A stretch of DNA of 41,428 nucleotides from Phaeoceros laevis (GCA_049999765.1 JBNGIQ010009365.1:213308-254735); one strand, 5' to 3'. Shown: positions 22,595-33,858, numbered from the stretch's first letter. Made by a program: numbers and translations. The notes: generated from the sequence alone by a model not told the origin.

Positions 22595-22690
22595 ACACAA
22601 GGTGCTGAAGTGCTAGAAAAGCATACGCAAGGTGCTCCAAGTGCTAGAAAAACGCACACAAGGTGCTGAAGTGCCGGAAAAGGACAAGGC
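22595..22690. repeat. About 31-bp imperfect tandem repeat, three copies
   Basis: Three units beginning near 22595, 22625 and 22656 share ACACAAGGTGCTGAAGTGC followed by AGAAAA or GGAAAA. A second small repeat (CTCGAAGGCACGGAGGT) occurs twice at about 22756-22805. Confidence 0.7.
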
Positions 22691-22699
22691 ACCCGCGGC

Positions 22700-23312
22700 C
22701 ACAAGGTACACCCCGCGGGCACAAGGAAAAAAAATGGTGATGAAGGCGCCCGCTGCTCGAAGGCACGGAGGTGTAAGTGCGCGCGGCTCGAAGGCACGGA
22801 GGTAAAAAGACGAGCGAAGGGTGCGATAACGGGTTCGCATGGAACCAGAGGGTTGTGAAGTAACTAAAAAAAGGACGTAGCTGCGCAGTTCGTACTCCAA
22901 AAATATATTAAAAGAAAATGCTCGAAGCACGAAAGATTTCTTTTTCGTCACAGCTTCTCACTGCGCGGTCACCCCATTGTGAACAGACCATCACTCGGGA
23001 GCGGAATCTTATTGAGCGCACTCGAATGCAGCCACCTGAAAAAAGCACGTTTTTACAGGACTTCTATTCAACGCACGCAGCTTGCAAATAGGTTGAAAAT
23101 TGATCCCAGCGAAAGCGCAGGCCTGGCTGTTTTAAGTGAAGTGACTTTAAAGCAGTACTGCTGAAGTTGAAATGAGCCATCAGAATAACTCGACATCTAC
23201 AGAAGTGTTTGGTAGAGATTTTGCCAAAGTTTCGTAGAGAGAAGTACCTCATCTGCCAGTGATTAGCGGATGGCGACGGGCACTGTTTTGGAAATGTGTG
23301 GCCGCAAGCTGT
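22700..23312. other. No recognised gene
   Basis: This is GC-rich then mixed sequence with short overlapping frames on both strands. No domain or splice-compatible exon chain was seen. Confidence 0.5.
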
Positions 23313-23577
23313 GCGGAATACTTTTTGTCCCATCGTTTTCTTGGACAAACGGAGCTATGTCAGGGACAGCCTGGATAGGATGGCGTACCGCTTGTCCCTT
23401 TTGGATATGGGTATGCGACATTGGGCTACAGAAGCAAAATACCGTTTGTCCCATGTGTCAGGTGGATGGTAGAAATGCTCGCCACCATAACGATTCGGCA
23501 CCACGTCAACATTCCTCGAAACGCCTGCCTAGTCACTAAAGCCAGATGGCGCCAGGCGGAATGAAGATTATGCTGTC
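23313..23577. repeat. Foldback/MITE-like repeat, half copy
   Basis: This runs from GCGGAATACTTTTTGTCCC to GGAATGAAGATTATGCTGTC and matches 24368-24640 in the same orientation with scattered mismatches. The first 90 bp are the inverted-repeat arm of the full element at 24.05-24.64 kb. Confidence 0.8.
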
Positions 23578-23796
23578 TAGAGTGGCATAACAGCTCATGC
23601 CAAGCTGGACCCGCCAGGGTGCCGGAGTCCACGTTGGAGTTTGCCGGTGTGCCGGAAGTGGAGTACACGGGTTCAAATTAAACTAAACTCATGTTTAGGC
23701 GCGAAGGAGGCCGTGTGAACGGGGTTCCCAGGCATCCGACGGAAATGGACCTGGGGTCGCACCTTCGTGAGACGGTCCGCACCACTGTCCCCTCGC

Positions 23797-23900
23797 TTTC
23801 CTCATCTTTACTCTTGCCCTGCCAAACAGAAAGTCCCCTTCGCNNNNNNNNNNTTTCCTCATCTTTACTCTTGCCCTGCCAAACAGAAAGTCCCCTTCGC
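23797..23900. other. 10-N gap between identical flanks
   Basis: N occupies 23844-23853. The stretch starting TTTCCTCATCTTTACTC before the gap is repeated right after it, ending CCCCTTCGC in both. A third partial copy follows at about 23901. This is probably an unmerged overlap inside a short repeat. Confidence 0.88.
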
Positions 23901-24047
23901 TTTCCTCATCTTTACTCTCTCCTTTCAAATAGAAAGTGAAGGGCGTGCCCCTAAGGACACTAACCGGTGATCGGAAATAGAAATGCCGGCATGCTTCTGC
24001 CGACTTCTTCCATGTCATCGTGACACGTCAAGATACAACCCTAATTT

Positions 24048-24640
24048 TTGCCACCAATTTCCGCCATGTTGCTACATCCTAGTCACCGGTACAGGTTGGC
24101 GCATTGCGTGGCATTCCAACCACGTGGCGCCGCGGGTTTTCCACGTTGGATCTTCCGTAGGACATTTGGGCCTGCGACGGTGTCATCCGTCACTTCATGG
24201 ATGGGACAGTTGGCACGCCAATGGGTTTTTCCCAGAGTTTTTCACAAAAGGGACAAGCGGTACGCCATCCTGTCCAGGCTGTCCCTGACAGAGCCCCGTT
24301 TGTCCCAAAATAGCAGTGGGACAACAAGTATTCCGCAGTGCGTTCCAAGATAGGTGATGGCGGGCTTGCGGAATACTTTTTGTCCCACTGCTATCTTTTT
24401 ACAAACGGGGCTTTGTCAGGGACATCCTGGCTAGCATGGCGTTCCGCTTGTCCCTTTTGGATATGGGTATGCGACATTTGGCTACAGAAGCAAAGGCTGC
24501 ATACCGTTTGTCCCTTGTGTCAGGTGGATTTGAGAAATTCTCGACACCGTATCGATTCGGCACCACGTCAACATTCCTCGAAACGCTTGCCTAGTCACTA
24601 AAGCCAGATGGCGCCACGCGGAATGAAGATTATGCTGTCC
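24048..24640. repeat. Foldback element with 87-bp internal inverted repeat
   Basis: Arms 24250-24336 (GGGACAAGCGG to TATTCCGC) and 24368-24454 (GCGGAATA to GCTTGTCCC) are inverted copies around a 31-bp centre at about 24352. The left flank (24048-24249) recurs at 25148-25370. The right flank (24455-24640) recurs at 23400-23577. This is therefore the only full-length copy here. There is no coding capacity, as expected of a non-autonomous element. Confidence 0.78.
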
Positions 24641-24659
24641 ACCATGGATGCCGTGTGAA

Positions 24660-25147
24660 CGGGTTCCAGGCATCCGACGGAAATGGACTTGGGGTGGTGG
24701 TTGAGCATGCTGCCACTGCAAGCACGCGACGCGAAAGATGAATTGCACCAACCATGGATGAGGAATTTTAGCGAAGCATTCAGATGGGATGCTACCCTCT
24801 CCCATCCCACCTCTGCCTCCGTAGTCGAGTGCCAGGGTACCCTCTCCCATCCCACCTCTCCCTCCGCAGTCCAGTGGAAGGAACCCTGTGATGGGGCATG
24901 TCCGATGGTGGTTTCTAATCCCTCCAGCCAGCCGCGCAATTGCACCTTATTCCGCGATCTGTCGATGACCATAGGGAAAGAGAGGCCATAGCTCGCAAGC
25001 TTCTGCGCAGAAGTTTCTCCTTTGGTGGCAGAAGCAGTGGCTCAAGTGATAAGTGAGTGGCACAAGTAGTGGCAGAAGTGGCTTCTGGTTAGGCGCTTCA
25101 CTTTTGATTGAGTGGTAGAAGTGGCAGAAGTGACAAGTGAGAGGCAC
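24660..25147. other. Low-complexity intergenic, no gene
   Basis: Contains a short direct repeat (TACCCTCTCCCATCCCACCTCT at about 24793 and 24838) and a GTGGCAGAAGTGG-rich stretch at 25020-25110. No gene was recognised. Confidence 0.55.
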
Positions 25148-25447
25148 AATTTTTGCCACCAATTTCCGCCACGTGGCTACATCCTAGTCAGCGATACACG
25201 CTGGCGCATTGCGTGGCATTCCAACCACGTGGCGCCGCGTTGGATCTTCTGTAGGACATTTGGGCCGGTGATGGTGTTTTGTTTGTCCCATGGTCATCCG
25301 TCACTTCCGGGATGGGACAGTTGGGTTCCGAAGGGGTTTTCCGTTTTTCGTTTCCGAAAAGGGACAAGCGGAACGCCACGCTAGCCAGGATGTCCCTGAC
25401 AGAGCCCCGTTTGTAAAAAGATAGCAGTGGGATAAAAAGTATTCCGC
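25148..25447. repeat. Foldback/MITE-like repeat, other half copy
   Basis: This matches 24048-24336 in the same orientation (GCCACCAATTTCCGCCA, then GTAGGACATTTGGGCC, then the GGGACAAGCGG arm to TATTCCGC at 25447). The second arm is missing. Confidence 0.78.
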
Positions 25448-25500
25448 ACGGGCTACCTCCTGTTCCATCTTGAGCACGCAACGCTGTGACTCATCGGAAT

Positions 25501-25547
25501 CCTGGCCATGCCGCAAAATCTAAATCTAGATTTTGCGTTTGGCCAGG
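25501..25547. repeat. Nested perfect inverted repeat (cruciform-capable)
   Basis: The outer arms CCTGGCCA (25501-25508) and TGGCCAGG (25540-25547) enclose inner arms GCAAAATCTA (25513-25522) and TAGATTTTGC (25527-25536), with a 4-base loop. It lies about 50 bp past the half repeat that ends at 25447. Confidence 0.85.
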
Positions 25548-26800
25548 TACCCCTATTCGGAAGCTGGGTACCAGCTGGCAGCTCAGGACCTGGCACCTTT
25601 TCAACATTCAATCATGGATCAGGTGCTCCAGATTCTAAATAAAGCTTGTTTCTCATTCCGCAACGCGAAGGCAGCTTCGTCGTATTGTGCTCACCACGTG
25701 CTGCTCCTGCTTCTTGGCCACTTTGACAAGCGAGCGAGCACGACGACGGCGGGTCCAGTGCTCGGGAGGACCATCCCGTTGATTCCCGATTTGTAACCAT
25801 TACCAAACGGTTACAATAGGCAGGTTTAGAAATTAATTATACTCCAAGACTAAAAATACGAAGTTTTTTTTACTTATGAGTTTCTCAACTAACTTTTCAA
25901 GTTTAGTGTCCCAAGCAAAAATGGATAAGTTGGGAAACTCATTCAGCGAAGCCGCTCCGGCGGTTGGCTGGGTCCAGCCGGCGCGTCTTTGACTTGGCTC
26001 AAGTGTGTTTGCACTGTTCTATAGAAACACTTGGAACTCCTGAAGAAGCCCGAGGCCGTCTTTTATAAAGTACTTGGAGAATTTTTAATAAGCAAAAGCT
26101 CGTGCGCGTGCAAGAGCAAACCTATCCACCCAAAGGCGCGTGTACCGTATATTCATGCAACAGCGTGCCTTGCATTTCTATTCTAGAGCAGCGCAAGCCT
26201 GAGCTACCAAAAATCTGACAGTGTTCACAAGTGCAACCGGCAGCTGGGAGCTCCCTTCAGTCCAAGGGAGGATAGCGAGAAACACCAGCAGCTCCCGCAC
26301 CAGGCACTCGATTGAGCTGGCATACAAGGCTAGTCAAGCCAGGCCATCCGAAAGCCTGAGTCAGCAGCTGTGGACGCCACTTGCTTGCCACAATTGAACT
26401 GAAGGAAGCTCCCAGGCGTGAGTTTCAAGACGCCGCATGCATGTACAGTAGTGCGGAATTCACCAAGAAAAGAAAGGCATTTTCCTGCAGGCAGCCGATC
26501 ACAACAACTCGTCCATTTAGCAACTCAACGTTAACGTTAACACAACAACGAAGATCCAGAAACTCTGTGAAAACAGGCAGTCGACAGGCAATCCCTCCAA
26601 CCACATCCCCTCGGCCAGCTAAACCCTAACCAGGAGGCAATCATGCCTGCCAGACTTGGAAGCGCAACTTCGAAGGTTAAACCTTCCTTCCTCACAGACG
26701 AGGGCAGGGAACCTTGGACGATACCGGTGGAGACTTTGAGCCGAGGATGAAGGTAAGCGCCCCTGGCCGCCACAGACTTGCAAGTCTGCCTTCCCTCACA
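25548..26800. other. No recognised gene
   Basis: Mixed intergenic DNA. Short frames at 25533-25796 and 26381-26629 lack recognisable domains. Confidence 0.5.
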
Positions 26801-27087
26801 AACTTGCAAGCGTTCCTTGCAGAAAAAAATTGATCAGCGCCCGAAGAGAAAAGCTGGCCATGGAGGCGCTGCTCCCGTAAACTCCCGCCGTACAGCCAAA
26901 ACTCACGATCTGGAGGAGGATCCCCGCCGGTGTCACCACCTCCTCCTCCTGCAGGAAGATGCTGCCATCACTCAGGGGAGAGCGTGATGGCCGCCACACC
27001 GACAACCAGCACCGCCGCTTGTAAGCCCGACCGGATGGCCGGCGATGAGACGAAGCCACCGCGGACAGCCATCACCGCCTCTTCCAT
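26801..27087 (-). pseudogene. Possible small membrane-protein exon with a frame break
   Basis: On the minus strand an ATG at 27087 opens MEEAVMAVRGGF, followed by a hydrophobic stretch (LQAAVLVVGVAAITLSPE) that stops at 26968. In the next frame the sequence continues as DGSIFLQEEEVVTPAGILLQ and a second hydrophobic stretch to about 26801. Joining them needs a one-base shift near 26970 or a tiny unusual intron. A TATAAGTA-like box lies about 180 bp upstream (minus strand, near 27262). I do not recognise the family. Coding status is uncertain. Confidence 0.35.
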
Positions 27088-28013
27088 CTCCTCCTCCTCC
27101 TCACGATCCTTCAATCCTACACTATCACTCTCGAGACCGTCTCGAACAGGGCAGCAATCCGAGTGGAGCGAAGCAGAAACGGAAGAAAGGGGGGACATCA
27201 GTAGGTCGCTCAGTGTGTAGGGAGGGCCGTTGGCTGTTTGGAAATGGTATCGGCCCGTACTTATACTTGCGCTGTGGGTCCGAACGTGGAATCGTACTCT
27301 CCAGATTTGTGAACAGCGGCAGGCCAGTGGGAGCCACACAAAACGGCGCCCCATTTCGGGTTCCTGCCAAGAAAATACGCGTGGCGCAGAAGGAGCGAGG
27401 GATTTGTGGGCCTCCGCAAGTCACGGGCCAAGTGGGCAAGACTGGCAGACACGTGGCACGGTAATGCCCCGGCTCGTGACAGAAGAGTAGGCGCAGGTCC
27501 TTTCCATTGGCACAGCGCAATTAGCGCCGGGCGGCGTACATTACGCCTCCAGCTGTCGCACGATGGACAAAAGGCGGCCGCGAAGGCGCAGAGGCTGCTG
27601 CTGTTGTTTTCCGTTTTTTTTCAGGAGGCCAGCCAGCCACGTGGGCCTCGTATACGACCAGCTGGCAGGCCGCAGATCTTTTCCGTATGTTCCCACGTAG
27701 AAAGGAGTTGCTACACCGCCAGAGACGGTATTAGAGCGCCTTCGGAGTGCAGCGAGCGAGTGACTGTGGGCCACACAATTCCTTGCGGCGGACATTCATC
27801 GGCGCCGGATTAATTTGTTAGGGCACGACACAACGGGTGGCCCAGAATTGGCGAGCTGTTTGTGGCGGACCGCGAGTCACGGGCGGTCCAACTTGCCGGA
27901 ATTTGGCTGATGACTCGACACTCCGCGCTCGTGAGCGAGGGAGTGGCGTCCCATTGGATGCCGTGTTTTGGGTGCCTGGATACGCGTGGATTTTTTTTTC
28001 ATTTTTCATCCTT

Positions 28014-28126
28014 TATAAGGGGCCCTACTCCAGCGGAGGAACAACGCACTCCTCGCTTCACTTCGCCGTTGTGAACTCCCGGTACGGTCGCGTCCGAGAA
28101 GTCGGACTCGTCCGAGAAGTCGGACT
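28014..28126 (+). promoter_or_regulatory. TATA-like box and repeated hairpin in a probable leader
   Basis: TATAAG at 28014-28019 is followed about 75 bp downstream by two tandem 18-bp units (28091-28108 and 28109-28126). Each is a small palindrome, GTCCGA-gaag-TCGGAC. No long open frame follows. This may be the start of a transcript whose coding part lies further right, possibly the glucuronokinase 3 kb away, but that link is a guess. Confidence 0.35.
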
Positions 28127-28129
28127 CAT

Positions 28130-31100
28130 GAGTGCTGGCTCGTCCGAGCTCAAGTGTATGCTTGTTTGCTGTTTACTTGTTGCGAGTCGTGAATCGATTT
28201 TTCTTCCTGCCTGGGCCGGCAAGCTCGCGAGTATGGAGGGGAACGCGGCGCGTAGCTAGGTTCCGAGCAAGATTCATCGTTTGATTGCAGCAGCAGAAAC
28301 CTGTCCATCGGTTGGGATTGATGATGTTTCGGAAGGTTGTTAGAAGTCGTGATCATTGCTTGTGTGTTGTGGTGTGGTTGCGAGCAAGATTTGTCTCTGC
28401 GCCATAGCTAGCCTTCTTCCACTGTGAGCGCCACTGAGTAGCTAGGTTTTCTACATTTCTGGCATCTTTCCTTGGAGCAAGTAGCGGCCGGTTGGAGAGA
28501 AACGATGCTTGGTCGGCATATCGCCAGCTTCCTCGAGTGCGCCTTCATCGATCGGGATTACGGTGCTCCCTGTCCGAGTAATGATTTGGATCTACTTTTA
28601 TCATGGCCTATCCTAGGTAGATAGCTGGCGCTCCTTTCAATTGCTAGGTTTCATGCACCGCCCGTTCTTTTTCTGCTTCCCATAACGCTGCATCCGACAC
28701 TCGTGCTGAAGAAGAAGATTACAGCGACCTGCCGATCGTAACAAAAACTTCCAAGGATGCGGTTCACTAATCCGAGCTTGTCCGCATTTTCAATTATAGC
28801 ATCTTGGATTCCTGGCTGCTTGAAGATGTAGCACGCGTGGAGTCTCAGTTTTGAGGAGGACTTGAGCGGGTTTGCTACCAAGCTACCAGTGAGCGACCTT
28901 CTATCCAACGGAGGCGCGGACTAGGTTGAGCACATCTGCCAATTCCGATTTTCGAATACCTCATGACTATCTTGAGGAAGACATGGGGTAGCCGATTGTC
29001 TGGCCTGGGAGTCGCGCTTGCCTATTTCTCTTGCTCCTCCCTTGGATAGAAGGGAGCTCGCTGGCTCCTTCGTTCGCTGGCTCCTTCGTTCGCTGGCTCG
29101 CCAAGCTTTCCATCCTCCATGTAGACAGGCCTAGGTCTCAAGATCAGTCGGTCGATAGACGTACTTGTAAGCACTGTAAGCCCAATTGGCCTAGGCATAT
29201 ATGTTTCTTGGGATCATGATCTGCTTATCGCGATGTTACAGTAGAGCTTGCATCCGTCCATGTGTTTCATGTCTAGCCATTTCTATTTATTCCGCTTCAA
29301 AACAAGTGATGTATTATCTGATGTTTAGCCATTTTGGACACTTTCCTCTTCTTCCATTTCCAATGTATCACAATACCCTGATGTATTAATTGTGCGATGT
29401 TCACTCTTTTTCAAAGTGTGGCCCTTTCGATTTTCTTCTGCTTCGAAATTGCATTGCCAATGTACTGTACATTGCTAATGTGATTTCGATGCATTAGAAG
29501 GTTGAAAGGCTCGCCGTGTGCACATGTCTGCACCTGGCTAATGTGATNNNNNNNNNNATTTCGATGCATTAGAACGTTGAAAGGCTCGCCGTGTGCACAT
29601 GTCTCAAGCTGACCTAGTAGCTGTCTGGCAGCTAAACCAGTATCCTTCTTGTTGGACATCCTGACCAATGCTTAACTAGGACGATTCCTGAGGTGTGACA
29701 TGTGACAACTTGACCTAGTTAGGACCATCTTGTTCACAACACGAGCCCTTTATGCTTAGACACGTGTGTCCTCGCAAAATCAAAAGTGTTTTCAGAAGTT
29801 GTCATGGCATGAATGGCCGTTTCGTTTCGGTTTTTCCGTTTCGTCATCGGTGTTGAAATCGTCGTTTCACCTTGTTCTCTGTGGTGTTGTGGCAGGCACC
29901 CTTCACGCTGAAAGCAGGAGCTCGAGACTTCAGACTTCATAACAAATTTCCGAACTTGGCTAATGCCAATCTCTCGGGTACGTGTATACATCGGACATGG
30001 TACATACGTGTGCCAGCACGGTTGATGCACAGCAACTGTTTGGTGCATTGGCCACGAGAGACATTGTGACAGTTGATCCGGAGTGCATCAATTACAGGCT
30101 GTGCACGTCAAGGAGAGACTGGCCATGAGATTTTTTATCGATCTGATTGAAACAAATGGTACAGGAAAGCGTACAGCTGGGGAACAGCCTTGTGAACGTT
30201 TCCTCTATTGCAAATGGTAAAAAGTGCTCAGGTTTTGAGCAGAGTCTGTGCCGCTACTATTTACAAGGTTCCATGGTGAACGGATGCATAGAGGGGAGAC
30301 GAAGAGAAGGCCGGCCACTGTGTAAACTTGCTCTTCTATAAACACCTCATGGCCAGGCACAACAATGCGAGTGGTGTTCAAACTATCTCGGGATGTTTGA
30401 GGACAACAGTCATGTGCACCACAACTGCAGTGATTCAGAAACCGAACAGGTCAAATAGGAACTAGTGTATGCGCATCTACTGGCCTGTCAATTGCCTGGC
30501 ACAGAGCTCTGAGCACACCGAAACATGTGTATACCAAAGGGTTCCATGGTTTCGTGGGCACCTCGTCATGAATGGAATTCATGTATGCTTGTAAACTTCA
30601 ACTCTTTGGGAAACGTTGGTGATAATCACCTTAGACTCGGTGAAAGTAAGCTTACATGCATAATATGTCTCCTTCCTGGCTCAAATTGATGTTGATGCCA
30701 TAGCATATTCGCGCCGCAAAGTCTCTCACACTGATTCTTGTGGCATTCTTTGCATTTTTTCAAGTAAGTTCCTCTTCAATAGGGCCCCAGCTTTCAATGA
30801 AGTCCTTCTTCCTTCCCCTTGAATGCTGTGGAATGTCCAGAAATTAGATCTCGTGGTGCGGCTTTGGGGGTCAACTAGGATTCAGCATTCTTTGGCTCAC
30901 AGCGAGCGAAGAGCTTCGCTTCTAGTGTCCAGCATGTGCCAACTGGTGTCGGAGCTCACGGCCAGTAAGCACCTCATGCACAGATGAAAAACAGGAGTGC
31001 ACACTGATGAGGCTGTTTGCAATGTTCCCACCAGAGCGAAAAAAACGGCCTCCAAGCTGAGCCATCTGCGCCTGGCGTACCCCGTTAGGGCAACTGCCCG

Positions 31101-31130
31101 GTTCTGTGGTTCCTCTTGAAATCAGGTTTC
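28130..31130. other. 3 kb without a recognised gene
   Basis: Holds a 16-bp tandem repeat CGCTGGCTCCTTCGTT (29059-29100, about 2.6 copies) and an assembly gap. It also has two short protein-like stretches, at about 29896-29980 (after an AG acceptor, APFTLKAGARDFRLHNKFP) and 30035-30120 (LFGALATRDIVTVDPEC). I recognise neither. They may be exons of an unknown gene or remnants. A splice-acceptor-like AG just before 31131 would fit a long 5' leader intron of the glucuronokinase gene. Confidence 0.35.
29475..29607. other. 10-N gap inside a local repeat
   Basis: N occupies 29548-29557. The sequence ATTTCGATGCATTAGAA followed by GTTGAAAGGCTCGCC is present both before (from about 29481) and after the gap, differing at one base. 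This is the same style of unmerged overlap or tandem copy as the other gaps. Confidence 0.85.
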
Positions 31131-32840
31131 ATGGACACCTTGCAAGCGATTGAAACGCACAGTATCCAGCACTGGGCCTATGCTCGAGTGGGATTGCTGG
31201 GGAATCCTAGTGATGCTTACTATGGGAACACCCTGTCTTTCTCACTTGCCAATTTCTGGGCCACTGTGACCTTGCAACCATCACCTAAGCTTGCCTTCAG
31301 GCCACACCCGGTGCACGACCCCGTGGAGTTCGCTTCACTTTGTCAGCTGGTACGGTAAGATTGTCGCTGTTTCGCTTGCGTGGTTTTTCAAGGGACTACC
31401 TGTCGGATCATAGGTCACAGGTAGCAGCTGAATTGTTGAATGATCAACTAACGAGGGGCTGTCGTAGTTGTGCAGGCACAGCATGTGCAGTCGGATGGTT
31501 ACTATGGTGGGCTACGGTTGCTCATTGCCACCTGCAAGGTATTTGAGAGATACTGTTGTGACAACCAGATCAAGCTTCACAAGGACAATTTCACGCTCTC
31601 ATATGACACCAACATCCCCAGACAGGTGACTCCCACCACCCAAACACACGGCAGTGGGCCGGACAGTTTTCTTCTAGGCATGAAAGTTGAGAGCATGAGA
31701 GATAATAACCATGCTTGCAGTTGTGGTTTTATGTCAGGCCGGATTAGCAGGATCCAGTGCAATTGTATGTGCAGCATTGAGCTGCTTGCTTGAGTTTTAT
31801 GGCGTGGGGCACCTTGTCAAGATGGAAACAAGGCCGGGTGTCATTCTGAGTGCAGAAGAAGAGCTTGGAATCACAGCCGGCCTGCAGGATCGAGTTATGC
31901 AGGTTTTTGGAGGCCTAGTTTACATGGTAAGCTCTTTCTCGGTCATTGTCTGCTGTGCATCATGTCTCTGGGCCATCCAGCCATTCACTTGTCATTTTCT
32001 GTCATGTACTTATGTTCAGGCTTGTCCTGAGCTGTAGAATGTTGATTTTAGCAGGATTTTGACAAGAACATTATGGACGGCATGGGTCATGGTCTGTATA
32101 CGCCAATGGATCAAGAGTTGCTTCCACCTCTTTACCTCATCTACACCAAAAATCCCAGCGACTCTGGCAAGGTTTGCATCGTAGCTGATCCTTCAAGTGC
32201 TTTGCTGTTTTTTCCAGGACCATACTAATCTCTTGTTTTATGGGGCTGATCGTTGGATTCTGCACCGTAACATGTCCAGAAGGTGATTATAGTACACAGC
32301 TGTTCACAGGTTGTTGAATACTTCAGTAACGATTACCTCTGCCCCGGACTGTGACGTCAGGTTCATAGTACAGTGAGAAAGCGATGGCTAGATGGTGATC
32401 AACTCATTCGGCGTCTCATGTCTGAGGTTGCAGATCTTGCTGACATAGGTCGTGCCGCATTGCTAAGGCGTGACTATGTGACCTTTGCCAACCTCATGGA
32501 TCGAAACTTTAATCTTCGGAGGTATTATGTCATCACCACTATGCTGTACATCTGCTGATGTAGATGCATTGGGGTCAACCCCAGTTAGGTTGCTTTCTGA
32601 TGAATTTTGAATTTTTGCAGGCAAATGTTTGGAGACAAAGCGTTAGGCAAACTGAATATCGACATGGTAGAAACAGCACGAAGCGTCGGTGCAGCTTGCA
32701 AGTTCACTGGCAGTGGAGGAGCTGTGATAGCGTTGTGTCCTCATGGCGATGCCCAAGTTGAGCAACTTTACATGGCTTGCAAGTTGGCTGGATATAGCAT
32801 AGAACGTGCTCTGGTGGCACCATCCAACGTAGTTACCTGA
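31131..32840 (+). CDS. GLCAK: Glucuronokinase (GHMP kinase family)
   Basis: Phosphorylates D-glucuronate to glucuronate-1-phosphate using ATP, feeding UDP-glucuronate for cell-wall sugars in the myo-inositol oxygenation route. It is probably cytosolic. Exons are 31131-31349, 31476-31625, 31738-31926, 32055-32171, 32361-32521 and 32621-32840, giving 351 residues (Arabidopsis enzymes are about 360). The N-terminus carries [17 protein letters not shown]. The GHMP ATP-binding motif GLAGSSAI lies at about 125-132. The third GHMP motif KFTGSGGAV is at about 306-314. [14 protein letters not shown] and NPSDSGK are family hallmarks. The first intron uses a weak donor (CTG/GTACGG), because the stronger GTAAGA five bases later does not keep frame with exon 2. 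Otherwise the gene looks intact. Confidence 0.94.
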
Positions 32841-33771
32841 CATCTCATGACCCTAGAAGCGGATCTCGCTGGGTATGTTGTTCTGGGCAATGACTCTCTA
32901 ATGCAGCGTACAGTTTCGAGACTACATAATGCAGCATCGCACGTCCGAAGCGACCTCTAAGGAAGCCTGTAAACTATCAACCTGGTTTTGCGGCCATCAG
33001 CACACAGAACTTGATGACGTTTCTATTCATAAATTTGTGAATGGAAGGACTGCCCAGATGTTGATGACCTAAACCAACTCAATCTTCAGATAGTAGCTCC
33101 AACACCTTTTGGTATTACCAGTCAACCAGACCTCCACACCTTTGGCGCTGGTAATCCAAGGAGGAAATTCGATAGCCGAAGACAAAGCAGAGTCTTTGTT
33201 CTTTGGCAGCCTGACCTTAGAAGTATTTGGGAGGCTGCTATCCTGGGCTAACGGCCATCATAGCAGTGGAGACAGCGAAGGAATCCTGAGTGTGCTCTTG
33301 GAGTGAAACAGCCTGCCATGTGCCTCGAAAAAACGGCCCGTGGCCCGAGCAATAGACGCACTTCCAGAACTTGGTCCGTAGTTCGTCTATAATAATAACA
33401 GAGCAACACTGCATTGAAGCGTACAATGTAAGCGTCAGCATTGAAGCGTTGCTTCAGCACAATGTAAGCGTCGTCTAATCCTAAGCAGTGCCAATTCGCC
33501 AAAAAAAACAGAGCAACCTGGTCTTCGTACCCTGTAAACACTATAAATGCAATATATGTATATCTTATATATAACCTGCTCAGAATCCTCATATCAAGTC
33601 AGAGGAACAGCAAGGTAAATAAAGGGAACGCCAGCAAATATGATGGATGCCAGTAGAGATTGGAAACTTTGAAGAGAATGCCTCGGCAACAGCCCCAATA
33701 GTGTCAGGTTCCTCTGCCTGCCAAACAAGGACAGTTGCTTGTCCAGAATGTAATGCTCTGCACTCTGTCAC
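32841..33771. other. No confirmed gene; one ATG-less open frame
   Basis: After the glucuronokinase stop, a plus-strand frame without ATG is open from about 33034 to 33252 (…CPDVDDLNQLNLQIVAPTPF…, ending in a VFVLWQPDLRSIWEAAILG stretch). It has protein-like composition but no family I know. The rest is AT-rich with no gene. Confidence 0.35.
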
Positions 33772-33858
33772 TCTGCACTGGTCTTGAGATATGCAGCTGA
33801 TTCTGGCTGTTATTCCTGCAAGAGGCGCAATAGATCTAGCTACGAGCCAGATTTATGG
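33772..33858 (+). pseudogene. Fragment copy of the hydrolase first exon
   Basis: About 85 bp starting CACTGGTCTTGAGATATGCAG matches the start-codon region of the alpha/beta hydrolase (9699 and downstream, minus strand), here in the opposite orientation. The similarity covers VIPARGAI and ends at about residue 22. No other hydrolase exon adjoins it. Confidence 0.75.

Noticed and set aside
27125-27520. Minus-strand 131-codon frame with several Cys residues
   Set aside because: It is antisense to an equally long plus-strand frame, with no spacing that fits a known zinc-binding motif.
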